Below are positions 45,200 to 52,904 of a stretch of 64,000 nucleotides of DNA, in pieces. A program made the translations under genes and the position numbers. Each line of letters begins with the position of its first letter. Positions within the stretch are counted from its first letter, which is position 1. The notes below the pieces were generated by a model. It was not told the DNA's origin and did not search any database. It saw only the letters and a program-made list of their open reading frames with translations. The DNA comes from Streptomyces sp. S.PNR 29 (GTDB lineage: Bacteria; Actinomycetota; Actinomycetes; Streptomycetales; Streptomycetaceae): NCBI RefSeq assembly GCF_030386795.1, contig NZ_JANUQM010000007.1, forward strand, positions 310,001 through 374,000, given 5' to 3'.

Positions 45200-47503
45200 C
45201 TATCGGACTCTGCTGCGCAGGGTGGTGAGCAGGTACGCGCACAGGAGAGTGGCCAGCGAGAACGTCATTGCGCTGCCCACGGGTTGGGCGACCACCCGCA
45301 GCGCAGCGGCCAGATAGCGCTCACCCCCGAAGGGCCACTGCACGAGGAACAGCTCCCGCAGCCGCATCGGAAGGCCGGCCGCCGTCCGCACGGATGGCCC
45401 TTCCCAGACCTTGTGTACGACCGGTACGACGAGAAGGGGCACGGCGACCACCGCTGCGAGTCCGGCCGTGGTGGACCGGAAGAGACCTGCGGCCAGCACG
45501 CCGGCCCACGCGCACCCGACGACGAGCCCGACCCAACCTGCACTCAGCGAGAGCCAGTCGGCGGGAACCTGTGCGAGTTCCCGTCCGTAGAAGAGATAGA
45601 GCATCTCGGCGTCGCAGCCCACCGTGAGGACGGCCAGCATCAGCGCGGTGGCCGCGGAGACCAGGAGCTTGGCGGCCAACAGCCCCAGCCGGCGGGGCAC
45701 GGTGCCGCGGTCCGCCGCCAGGGCGGGATGGCGGAACTCGTCACCGAAGGAGAGCGCGCCGAGCAGCCCCGCACCGAGCGCCGCAGGCGGCAGAGGCAGT
45801 TCCCGCGGCCACGCGACGAGCAGGCGCGACTGCGGGGTGTGACCGATGCGGGCCAGGAGTACAGCGGTGAAGGCGGACGCTACGAGGACGGCGGCCCCGG
45901 TGAGGAACCCCGTGCTGATCCCGACGGCGCGGCGGAGTTCGTAGCGCAGCGGACGGAGCGGGCTGCGGGCGGGGCGGACGGAGATGGGGGGCGGGAGAGA
46001 GGGCAGGGAATCGCCCCCGCGGGCCTGGGCGGGGCCGAGGGCGCGCGCGGCGGCTTTCTGCTGGGGACGGGCGACCGAAGCGCCGGGGGCGTCGGACGCC
46101 TGAACGTCGGCGAGTGCCTGCGCATCCGCGGAGGGCTCCGACCCGTCGACGCGGCGCAGCTGCTCCGCGGTGAGAGACTGCGGCCCGCCACGGCGGGAGT
46201 TCCGCTCACCGTTGCGCGGCTGCGGCCCGCCGCCGCTCAACCGCGGATCACCATAACGCGGCTGCAGCTCACCGCCCCGGAACTGGGGCTCACCGTTGCG
46301 CGCCTGCGGCCCCCCGGCACGCAACTGCGGCTCACCGTGACACGGCTGCAGCTCACCGCCGCGGAACTGCGGCTCACCGTGGCGCGGGTGCGGCCCCCCG
46401 GCAGTGGGGCGCGACGCGGCCGTGAAGGGCGGCTTTCGCGCTTCGGCGGAAGCCTGAGGTACGCGGGCCGCCCGGTTGCCGTCGGCAGTCTTCTCCGAGG
46501 TGCCCGCCAGTGATCGGAGTGTGTGGGTCGCCTGCCGGGCGTCCACCGCGCGGCTGCCTTCGGCCGGAGCGGGCTCCTGGGGGGTGTGCGGCACGCCCGG
46601 GGGCGCGGCTTCGGCGCCGGGCCCCATGTCTCCGATCTCGTCGGCCAGTTGATGCACGACGATGCCGTGACGGAAGGCGGTCTCGCCGATGTCGGCGCAG
46701 GTACTGCCGTACACGAAGAGGCGGTTTCCGCCCTCTCGTACGACTTCCACGGAGCGCTGCGCGGTGCGGGCCTCCTTGGCGAGGAGGGCGGCGAGGCGGG
46801 CGGCGTGCGGGCTGCGAATGGCGACGCGGGGGCGCAGCCGGGTGCGGGCGAAGTCCGCGACGTCCTGGTCGGCCACGAGCCTGCCCTGGTCCAGCGTGAC
46901 CACGCGGTCGGCGGCGCGCGCGGCCGCCTTGGGGTCGGCGGTGGTGAGCAGCACCGTGCCACCGCGATCCGCGTGTGCGCGCAGCGTGCTGTGCAGCCAA
47001 CGGGTCTCGCGGGGCGAGAGCCCGTCGGCGGGATCGTCGAGCACGAGGGCGTGCGGGTCGGCCAGCAGGGCGCAGGCCAGGCCGAGGCGGCGGTCCATGC
47101 CGCGCGAGAGGGTGCCAAGGCGTTCCTCGCGCAGGCTCACGAGGCCGACGGCCTCCAGGACTTCATCGGCACGCCGGGCCGGAACCCCGGCTGCGGCACA
47201 CAGCATGCGCAGGTGACCACGGACCGTACGCGCCGGGTGTCCTGGCACGTCGCCGAGCATCACGCCCACTTCGCGCGCGGGGTGGGCGATGCGGTGCAGG
47301 GGGCGGCCCCTGAAGTAGGTGATGCCCCGGCCCTGTTGAAGTTCGAGCATGAGTCTGAGTGCCGTCGTCTTGCCCGCGCCCGGTGCACCGAGCAGCGCGG
47401 TGACGCGGCCTGCGCGTGCCTCGAAGGAAACGTCGTCGACGGCGGGCGGAAGCTCTTTGCGAGGGTTGCTCGTCAGTCCGAAGGCCTGGATCACCCGAAG
47501 CAA
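45200..47503 (-). CDS. ABC transporter: ATPase fused to a membrane domain through a repetitive linker
   Basis: 767 residues. N-terminal ABC ATPase (~1-225) with Walker A GAPGAGKT, an atypical signature (LSRGMDRRLGLACAL), Walker B ALVLDDPADGLSP and an H-loop TTADP that lacks the usual His. A long low-complexity linker (~300-500) contains 14-residue tandem repeats. A C-terminal part (~520-765) has about six membrane helices like an ABC-2 permease. TTG at 47503 or GTG at 47494; no ribosome-binding site is clear. Substrate unknown; upstream neighbour of whiH. Confidence 0.82.
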   Translation of the reverse strand: MLRVIQAFGLTSNPRKELPPAVDDVSFEARAGRVTALLGAPGAGKTTALRLMLELQQGRGITYFRGRPLHRIAHPAREVGVMLGDVPGHPARTVRGHLRMLCAAAGVPARRADEVLEAVGLVSLREERLGTLSRGMDRRLGLACALLADPHALVLDDPADGLSPRETRWLHSTLRAHADRGGTVLLTTADPKAAARAADRVVTLDQGRLVADQDVADFARTRLRPRVAIRSPHAARLAALLAKEARTAQRSVEVVREGGNRLFVYGSTCADIGETAFRHGIVVHQLADEIGDMGPGAEAAPPGVPHTPQEPAPAEGSRAVDARQATHTLRSLAGTSEKTADGNRAARVPQASAEARKPPFTAASRPTAGGPHPRHGEPQFRGGELQPCHGEPQLRAGGPQARNGEPQFRGGELQPRYGDPRLSGGGPQPRNGERNSRRGGPQSLTAEQLRRVDGSEPSADAQALADVQASDAPGASVARPQQKAAARALGPAQARGGDSLPSLPPPISVRPARSPLRPLRYELRRAVGISTGFLTGAAVLVASAFTAVLLARIGHTPQSRLLVAWPRELPLPPAALGAGLLGALSFGDEFRHPALAADRGTVPRRLGLLAAKLLVSAATALMLAVLTVGCDAEMLYLFYGRELAQVPADWLSLSAGWVGLVVGCAWAGVLAAGLFRSTTAGLAAVVAVPLLVVPVVHKVWEGPSVRTAAGLPMRLRELFLVQWPFGGERYLAAALRVVAQPVGSAMTFSLATLLCAYLLTTLRSRVR
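46178..46381 (-). repeat. Tandem 42-bp (14-residue) repeat inside the ABC fusion gene
   Basis: Five imperfect 14-residue units, starting HGEPQFRGGELQPC, HGEPQLRAGGPQAR, NGEPQFRGGELQPR, YGDPRLSGGGPQPR and a degenerate NGERNSRRGGPQ. Odd and even units alternate, so the older unit may be 28 residues (84 bp). Charged, Gly/Pro-rich, predicted disordered. Confidence 0.8.
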
Positions 47504-47657
47504 GATAGCGCGCTATGTCCGCTTTTTCGGTCATGCGAGGCCCGCTCTGGGGAGGAGGATCAGGCCTGTCGGACCGCCGTTCGCCCGACGGACCGATACG
47601 GGGCCGCGTGCGCTTGCAGCGATGGTGGACGGCCCAGGCGGCATGTCGCCCCCTGCG

Positions 47658-48416
47658 TCACACTTCGGGGCGCAGCATCGGCGGGTTGAGCAGTGTCGCG
47701 CCGCCGGCGCGGAAGAGCTGGGCCGGACGGCCGCCCTGGCGTGTGGTCGTACCGCCGGTGGGGACGAGGAAGCCCGGGGTGCCTGTGACCTTGCGGTGAA
47801 AGTTGCGCGGGTCGAGCGCCACACCCCACACGGCCTCGTAGACCCGGCGCAGCTCTCCGACGGTGAACTCGGGCGGGCAGAAGGCCGTGGCCAGCGACGA
47901 GTACTCGATCTTGGAGCGGGCGCGTTCCACCCCGTCGGCCAGGATCTGGGCGTGGTCGAAGGCGAGCGGCGCCATCGGCTCGCCGTCACGGCCGTAACCG
48001 GCCTGTTGCAGCAGCTCCTCGACCGGCGCCCAGCGCGCGTTACTGGCGTCGCCGCCCGCCCGCGGTGCGGGCAGGTCGGGAGCAAGGGCGAGGTGGGCGA
48101 CGCTGACCACGCGCATCCGGGGATCACGCTTGGGATCGCCGTACGTCGCCAGCTGTTCCAGGTGGGCACCGTTGTCCTGGGCCGGCACGGACGGGTCGTG
48201 GACGCGCAGTCCGGTCTCCTCGGCCAGCTCGCGTGCCGCGGCCTGGGCAAGGTCCTCGTCAGCCCGTACGAAGCCGCCGGGCAGGGCCCAGCGTCCCTGG
48301 AACGGCGGCTCGCCCCTGCGCACCGCCAGCGCGCACAGGGAATGACGGCGCACGGTCAGCACGACCAGGTCCACGGTGACGGCGAAGGGCGGAAAGGCTG
48401 ACGGGTCGTAGGGCAT
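47658..48416 (-). CDS. Nudix hydrolase with C-terminal winged helix (NrtR-like)
   Basis: 252 residues. A Nudix domain (~10-150) has an intact Nudix box at 48-70 (GFVRADEDLA, then RELAEETGL). A winged-helix domain follows (~160-245; FTVGELRRVYEAVWG and FHRKVTGTPGFLVPTG) of the NrtR type. NrtR proteins bind ADP-ribose or NAD-related ligands and repress NAD-metabolism genes; many have lost hydrolase residues, this one keeps them. ATG start. Its operator and targets are not visible nearby. Confidence 0.87.
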   Translation of the reverse strand: MPYDPSAFPPFAVTVDLVVLTVRRHSLCALAVRRGEPPFQGRWALPGGFVRADEDLAQAAARELAEETGLRVHDPSVPAQDNGAHLEQLATYGDPKRDPRMRVVSVAHLALAPDLPAPRAGGDASNARWAPVEELLQQAGYGRDGEPMAPLAFDHAQILADGVERARSKIEYSSLATAFCPPEFTVGELRRVYEAVWGVALDPRNFHRKVTGTPGFLVPTGGTTTRQGGRPAQLFRAGGATLLNPPMLRPEV

Positions 48417-48545
48417 GCGGCGATCATAGTCGTCTGCCTGACGATAAACACTCCCTTCGCCGGCCTCGTCAGTGGTTGATCACTTCGGATCGGTATGGAG
48501 CTCACCAGCTACTTCCGGTTTCGTGCGGTGCCGATTCCCGCCGGG

Positions 48546-50924
48546 TCACACCCCCAGTTGCAGCCCGTCTGCCGCCTCCTCGACCATGGCGAGGCCCAGC
48601 CGGCTGACCCGTACGGAGAAGGGGGCGCCCGCGACCCGCAGTCCCGTGAGACCGATCTCCCCGAGGGGCGCGCTGCGCACCGGGCGCAGGGTGATCGTCC
48701 CAGCCGGGGCGTCGGGGCGGATTCCCGCGAGCGTGGTCAGCAGCAGTACCCCGGCCGCCGCCGCTGTGGCCGCGGGCCTGCAGGCTGCCGGGTGCGGCAG
48801 GGGAGCGCTTCCGTCGGCGCGCTGCTCCCCCGCGTACATCTCGGGCAACCGGTGACCGAAGGTGTCGGCCGCGGCGAGTATTCCTCGCAGCAGCGAGCTC
48901 GCCTCCTTCTCGTACCCGGCGGCAGCCAGGCCCGCGACGGCGACCGCCGTCTCCTGGACCCGTACGGCGCCGGCGCGATGGCCGAAGGGGTTGTATCCGG
49001 CTTCCTTCGCGCCGAGTCCGCGCAGGCCCCATCCCGAGTCCATGCCCGGGCTGCCCAGGAGCCGGGCGAGGTGTTCGGTCTGCCCTTTGTCGAGCAGGCC
49101 GGGGGCCTGCGCGCCTCCGCCCAGCAGGCCGGTGTCCAGGAGATGGGCGGCGGACGCACTCAGCTGCGCCACGAGGCTGCCGTCCGGGGCGCGGGCTGCC
49201 GCCGGCCGACCGCCTCCCGGGGTGTCGGCCCAGAACTCCTCCCGGAATGCCGTCCGCAACTCCCGGGCCCACTGCCTCAGCCCGGCGCCGCCCGGTCTGC
49301 CGCACGCGTCGAGCAGGTCGGCGCCGAGCAGGGCGGCACGGTGGGCGTGGGCCTGGGTCTCACAGCGGACGGGACCGCCCGGATGCGGGTCGGGCACATA
49401 CGTGCCGTCGCCCACGGTGGTGCGCAGCCAGGTCAGACAGCGCTCCGCCGCCGGCAGCAGTTCCTCCGTCTCGTTCTCGGGGAGCCCCCAGCGGCGGGCC
49501 TCTGCGAGGAGCGCGGGGAAGAGCAGCGTGGCCTCCGTGCCGGTGCAGCCCGGTGGCAGGTGTGGGCCTGCGTCCCTCAGCGGACCGGGGATCATGCCGG
49601 ACCGCGGCCCCGGACCGCCGAGTTGGGTGCGGGCCAGCGTGCGCAGGGTGCCCGCGGCCAGGCGCGTACCGAGGGGCAGCGTCATCCGGGCCGCGGCGAG
49701 TGCGTCGGCGGGGGCCAGGCCGCAGCGCCAGGGTGCCCCGGCCGCGAGGTGGGTGTCGGCAGGGTGTGCGGGGTCGCGCAGCAGCAGGGCCTGGAGGTCC
49801 TCGACGCTGGTCCGCAGGAGGGCGGGAACCCTGGGATCGTCACCCGCCGCGCGGGCGGACGCGAGAGGGCTGGTCGCCGCGCGCCCCACGGCCCGGACAG
49901 AACCGGCGCCGTCCGGCCGTATCCGCAGTTCCACGCTGGCACTGCCGCCCGGGGGAAGCATGAACTCCCATCGCAGCAGCCCGGCGGAGGCGAGTGCGTC
50001 GGCGGGTGGCGGGTCGGCCGTGACGGAGGAGGTGCCGAGGGCGCCGGACCAGCGCAGGCCTGAGTCGTGGACGCTGGCGGGCAGCTCGGGTCCCGCGTTG
50101 CCGGACGCGATCGCAGCCAGGTCGGCCAGGTCCGTGCCGAGGGCCACCTCGACCGGCAGACGCAGGGGGCGCGGCGCCGCGCTGTGCAGCGTGATCCGTT
50201 CTGTGCCGTCCGCGTGACGGGTCCGCTCGACGATGACGTCCGGGTCGGGCCCCGCCGGCGGGGATGCCCGGAGAGTGCCCACGAATCGGGCGCTGTCGGC
50301 GGCGGTCATCCGTGCCTGGACCGCGAGAGGTTCCCGTCCCGCCACGCGAAGCCGGCACCGGGAGAGCAGGCGCCGGCCCGCCCGGTAGAACCCCTCCAGT
50401 CCCTGCCCGGTCAGCTGTGCGTGTTCCGTGGAGATGGCGAGGCCCGGGAGAGCGACGCAGATCATCGCGGTGTGGGTGGGAGGCAGGTCGCCGCAGCGGC
50501 GGGACGCCGCAAGCGGCGCTCCTCGGACAGGCGTGCTCTTTGGAACGGTCGGCGATGAGCGACGTGCTGCCGTATCGGGGGTCGGTGATGGCGTCCTGCC
50601 CCAGTCCATGGGCGCGGACGGGGAGGCGCGCGACCCCGTGGGCGAACTGGGACTCGGGTTCAGCCCCGGGGTGGCTGACCTCGCCCTCGGTCCAGCGGCC
50701 GCACCCTCATCCGGCGGCCGGCCAGAGCGTTGGCCCAGGTCCGTCGATGCGGGCGGGCGCCGGCTGGGAAGCCGAGGGATGTGCTGAGCCTCCTGCGGAG
50801 ACCCTGACTGGCCGCGGTATGCGCTGTCCCCCGACTCGGGTGACGCAGCGCCCGGCGGCAGGGACGGCGATGCGGGCCCGGTGGAGCTGTCGTCGGCGGC
50901 GGAGGGCGGAGTCGGCTGATGCAT
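48546..50924 (-). CDS. Glycogen-debranching-like protein with long disordered N-terminus
   Basis: 792 residues. The first ~155 are Pro/Ser/Arg-rich and disordered. From MICVALPGLAISTEHAQL comes a glycogen-debranching N-terminal domain (~157-370), and from ~400 an (alpha/alpha)6-barrel-like domain of the amylo-alpha-1,6-glucosidase type, with PWRCGLAPADAL and GYNPFGHRAGAVRVQETAVA as likely active-site segments. ATG at 50924 follows GAGGAAG. Substrate may be a trehalose/maltooligosaccharide-type sugar polymer or a cell-surface glycan; not assignable. No signal peptide. Confidence 0.75.
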   Translation of the reverse strand: MHQPTPPSAADDSSTGPASPSLPPGAASPESGDSAYRGQSGSPQEAQHIPRLPSRRPPASTDLGQRSGRPPDEGAAAGPRARSATPGLNPSPSSPTGSRASPSAPMDWGRTPSPTPDTAARRSSPTVPKSTPVRGAPLAASRRCGDLPPTHTAMICVALPGLAISTEHAQLTGQGLEGFYRAGRRLLSRCRLRVAGREPLAVQARMTAADSARFVGTLRASPPAGPDPDVIVERTRHADGTERITLHSAAPRPLRLPVEVALGTDLADLAAIASGNAGPELPASVHDSGLRWSGALGTSSVTADPPPADALASAGLLRWEFMLPPGGSASVELRIRPDGAGSVRAVGRAATSPLASARAAGDDPRVPALLRTSVEDLQALLLRDPAHPADTHLAAGAPWRCGLAPADALAAARMTLPLGTRLAAGTLRTLARTQLGGPGPRSGMIPGPLRDAGPHLPPGCTGTEATLLFPALLAEARRWGLPENETEELLPAAERCLTWLRTTVGDGTYVPDPHPGGPVRCETQAHAHRAALLGADLLDACGRPGGAGLRQWARELRTAFREEFWADTPGGGRPAAARAPDGSLVAQLSASAAHLLDTGLLGGGAQAPGLLDKGQTEHLARLLGSPGMDSGWGLRGLGAKEAGYNPFGHRAGAVRVQETAVAVAGLAAAGYEKEASSLLRGILAAADTFGHRLPEMYAGEQRADGSAPLPHPAACRPAATAAAAGVLLLTTLAGIRPDAPAGTITLRPVRSAPLGEIGLTGLRVAGAPFSVRVSRLGLAMVEEAADGLQLGV

Positions 50925-51127
50925 GGGAGGGCTTCCTCTGCACTCTGTGCGCCTCTGGCGGCTGCAGCGCCGGGTGAGGGCTCCAGCGGGACATGGACGG
51001 TGCGGCGTCACGTCCCGTCCAGACGTTCCGCCACTCAGGTGAACGGGACGGGCCTCCTCCTGGTAACGCCCGCGGCCGGACGACCCCGCCGGATGGCCGC
51101 AGGGGTAGGGAGCGCCAGTGACAGCCC

Positions 51128-52771
51128 TCATACCTCGCCCTCCGTGCGGCGTTCGCCTCCCCGCACACCGTCCGGACGGGTGCCACGGCTCACGGTTCCC
51201 CTCCCCGAGGTACGCGACCGCGTAGCGCCCGTCCGCGCACCGTCGGGACGCGTGTCGCCCCTCGGCCTACGCGGAGGTGTGGCCTTCGAGCCCTGCTGAC
51301 GGGCTGCGGCCCCGGCACGGCCCGGGACACCGGCAGGGCGCGTACGGCGTCGGCGGCGGGAAGCGGTCTCCGGCGTCGACGAGTCCTCGGCCGCCTCGGG
51401 CTCCTCCGGCCTGTCGGCGCAGTCCCTGTGGTCGGGCCGACCGGTTGCCGTGTGCCCGCGGCCCTCGCGTTCCGCGCGCAGGCAGCGGCGGACCGACTCG
51501 GGGTCGAGCCCCTCGTTGCATGCCTGGTGCAAGAGGCGGGCGAAGAGGTAATCGGGCTCCGCGCCCAGGGCCATGGCGAGGGCTTCCCGCGCCTCCAGCT
51601 CATCCCCGGTGGACCAGGCGACCCAGCCGGCGAGGGTGAGCGGAGCGGCGGCGTGTTCGCCGTACGGTCCCACGCAGCGACGGGCCAGGGCTCGCCAGAG
51701 ACGGAGAGCGGGACCGGCCTCCTCGCCTTCCATCCACTCCGCCGCGCGGTCGCGGGTCGAGCGGTCCTGCAGGCCGAGGATCAGTTTCGCGGCCTCTTCG
51801 TGTGTGATCAGTTCGTCATCGCGGAGATCGGCCGTGAGCGTGCCGGACACGGACCGGGCGCCGGCGAGGCGGTCCATGATCCGTTCGGCCAGCGCCAGGG
51901 TCTCCTCGGCCACGTCCGCGCGGCTCACGTCGTCCAGGATCCGGGGGACGAGCGCCCTGCTGGCCGTGTCGAGAGCGGCCTCCTGTTCGAGGGCGGCCGA
52001 GTTCTCCCAGGGAAGCAGCCGGGCGCGCAGCTCGCGCAGCGTGCCGCGCACCTGGATGCCGGCGTAGGTGGCAGCGGCGGCCAGCACGGAGGTGCCGGGC
52101 AGTCCCATCGGGGTGCCCTCGGCCGGACAGCAGACCTCGTTCTCACAGCAGTACGACCAGAAGCGGCCGTCGGAGATGCACAGCGCCTCGACCACCGGCA
52201 CGTCGAGGGAACCGCACTCGACGCGCAGCTTCTGGGCCAGCGGGCGCAGTCGTGCCATGACCTGCCGCCCCGACTCTCCCTGCGACGGTTCCTGACAGAG
52301 GTAGGCGACCATCTGCTCCGGCCGGGCGCCTCTGCGCTCGCTTCCGGTCACGAGACCGTGGGCCAGTTGCCGGGCCGCGGAGGCCCAGTCGTCCGCGTTC
52401 ACGGGAATGCCGAGCCGGGCCCGTCCGCCGAACCTGCCACGACCGTCCCTGTCGTGCAGGGCGACCAGGACGATGCTGTCCTCGGGGCGGTACCCGAGAA
52501 GATAGGGCAGGGCGTCGGCCAGCTCGGCCGGGGTGCGCAGGGTGACCTGGTGTTCGGTGTCATGGCCGTCGTACGGGGTGCAGGTGATGTGGTCCCCGGC
52601 GTGCGCCTGCTGATCGGGGCGGCCTCGCTTGCCGGGCGTGGTGGCGTCGAGGCGGACCTCCGGCCCTGTGACCGGGTCGTGGGGACCGCGCCGGTCGCCG
52701 GCTTCCGGGCCGTCGCCCCTGGCGATGTCGCCGTTGTCGGAGGAGCCCGTCGTTTCGCTGTGGTTCGTCAT
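51128..52771 (-). CDS. DUF4192 family protein with basic C-terminal tail
   Basis: 547 residues. Disordered acidic N-terminus (~1-60), the DUF4192 domain (~75-415; LRTPAELADALPYLLGYRPE is its signature), and a ~110-residue Arg/Gly/Pro-rich basic tail that could bind nucleic acid. A CCENEVCC motif occurs mid-domain. Divergent from the recQ-like helicase gene. Function of DUF4192 proteins is unknown to me. Confidence 0.85.
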   Translation of the reverse strand: MTNHSETTGSSDNGDIARGDGPEAGDRRGPHDPVTGPEVRLDATTPGKRGRPDQQAHAGDHITCTPYDGHDTEHQVTLRTPAELADALPYLLGYRPEDSIVLVALHDRDGRGRFGGRARLGIPVNADDWASAARQLAHGLVTGSERRGARPEQMVAYLCQEPSQGESGRQVMARLRPLAQKLRVECGSLDVPVVEALCISDGRFWSYCCENEVCCPAEGTPMGLPGTSVLAAAATYAGIQVRGTLRELRARLLPWENSAALEQEAALDTASRALVPRILDDVSRADVAEETLALAERIMDRLAGARSVSGTLTADLRDDELITHEEAAKLILGLQDRSTRDRAAEWMEGEEAGPALRLWRALARRCVGPYGEHAAAPLTLAGWVAWSTGDELEAREALAMALGAEPDYLFARLLHQACNEGLDPESVRRCLRAEREGRGHTATGRPDHRDCADRPEEPEAAEDSSTPETASRRRRRTRPAGVPGRAGAAARQQGSKATPPRRPRGDTRPDGARTGATRSRTSGRGTVSRGTRPDGVRGGERRTEGEV

Positions 52772-52904
52772 GCGCCGACGATCTCGCGGATCTTGAGATT
52801 CCGCTTTGACCTGTGGATAACTCAGATCAGGGACACGTCACCTCGTCATCCGTCAGGCGGCCGTCGCCGCCACGTCGCCCCGGCTGTCAGTGCCGTCCTG
52901 TTGT

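Noticed and set aside
46178..46381. Repeat block that might be taken for a CRISPR array
   Set aside because: Units are contiguous, in frame and imperfect, with no unique spacers; it is a coding tandem repeat.
45098..46513. Plus-strand open frame opposite the ABC fusion with its own repeats
   Set aside because: The repeats are the reverse complement of the real peptide repeat; the ATPase and membrane segments are on the minus strand.
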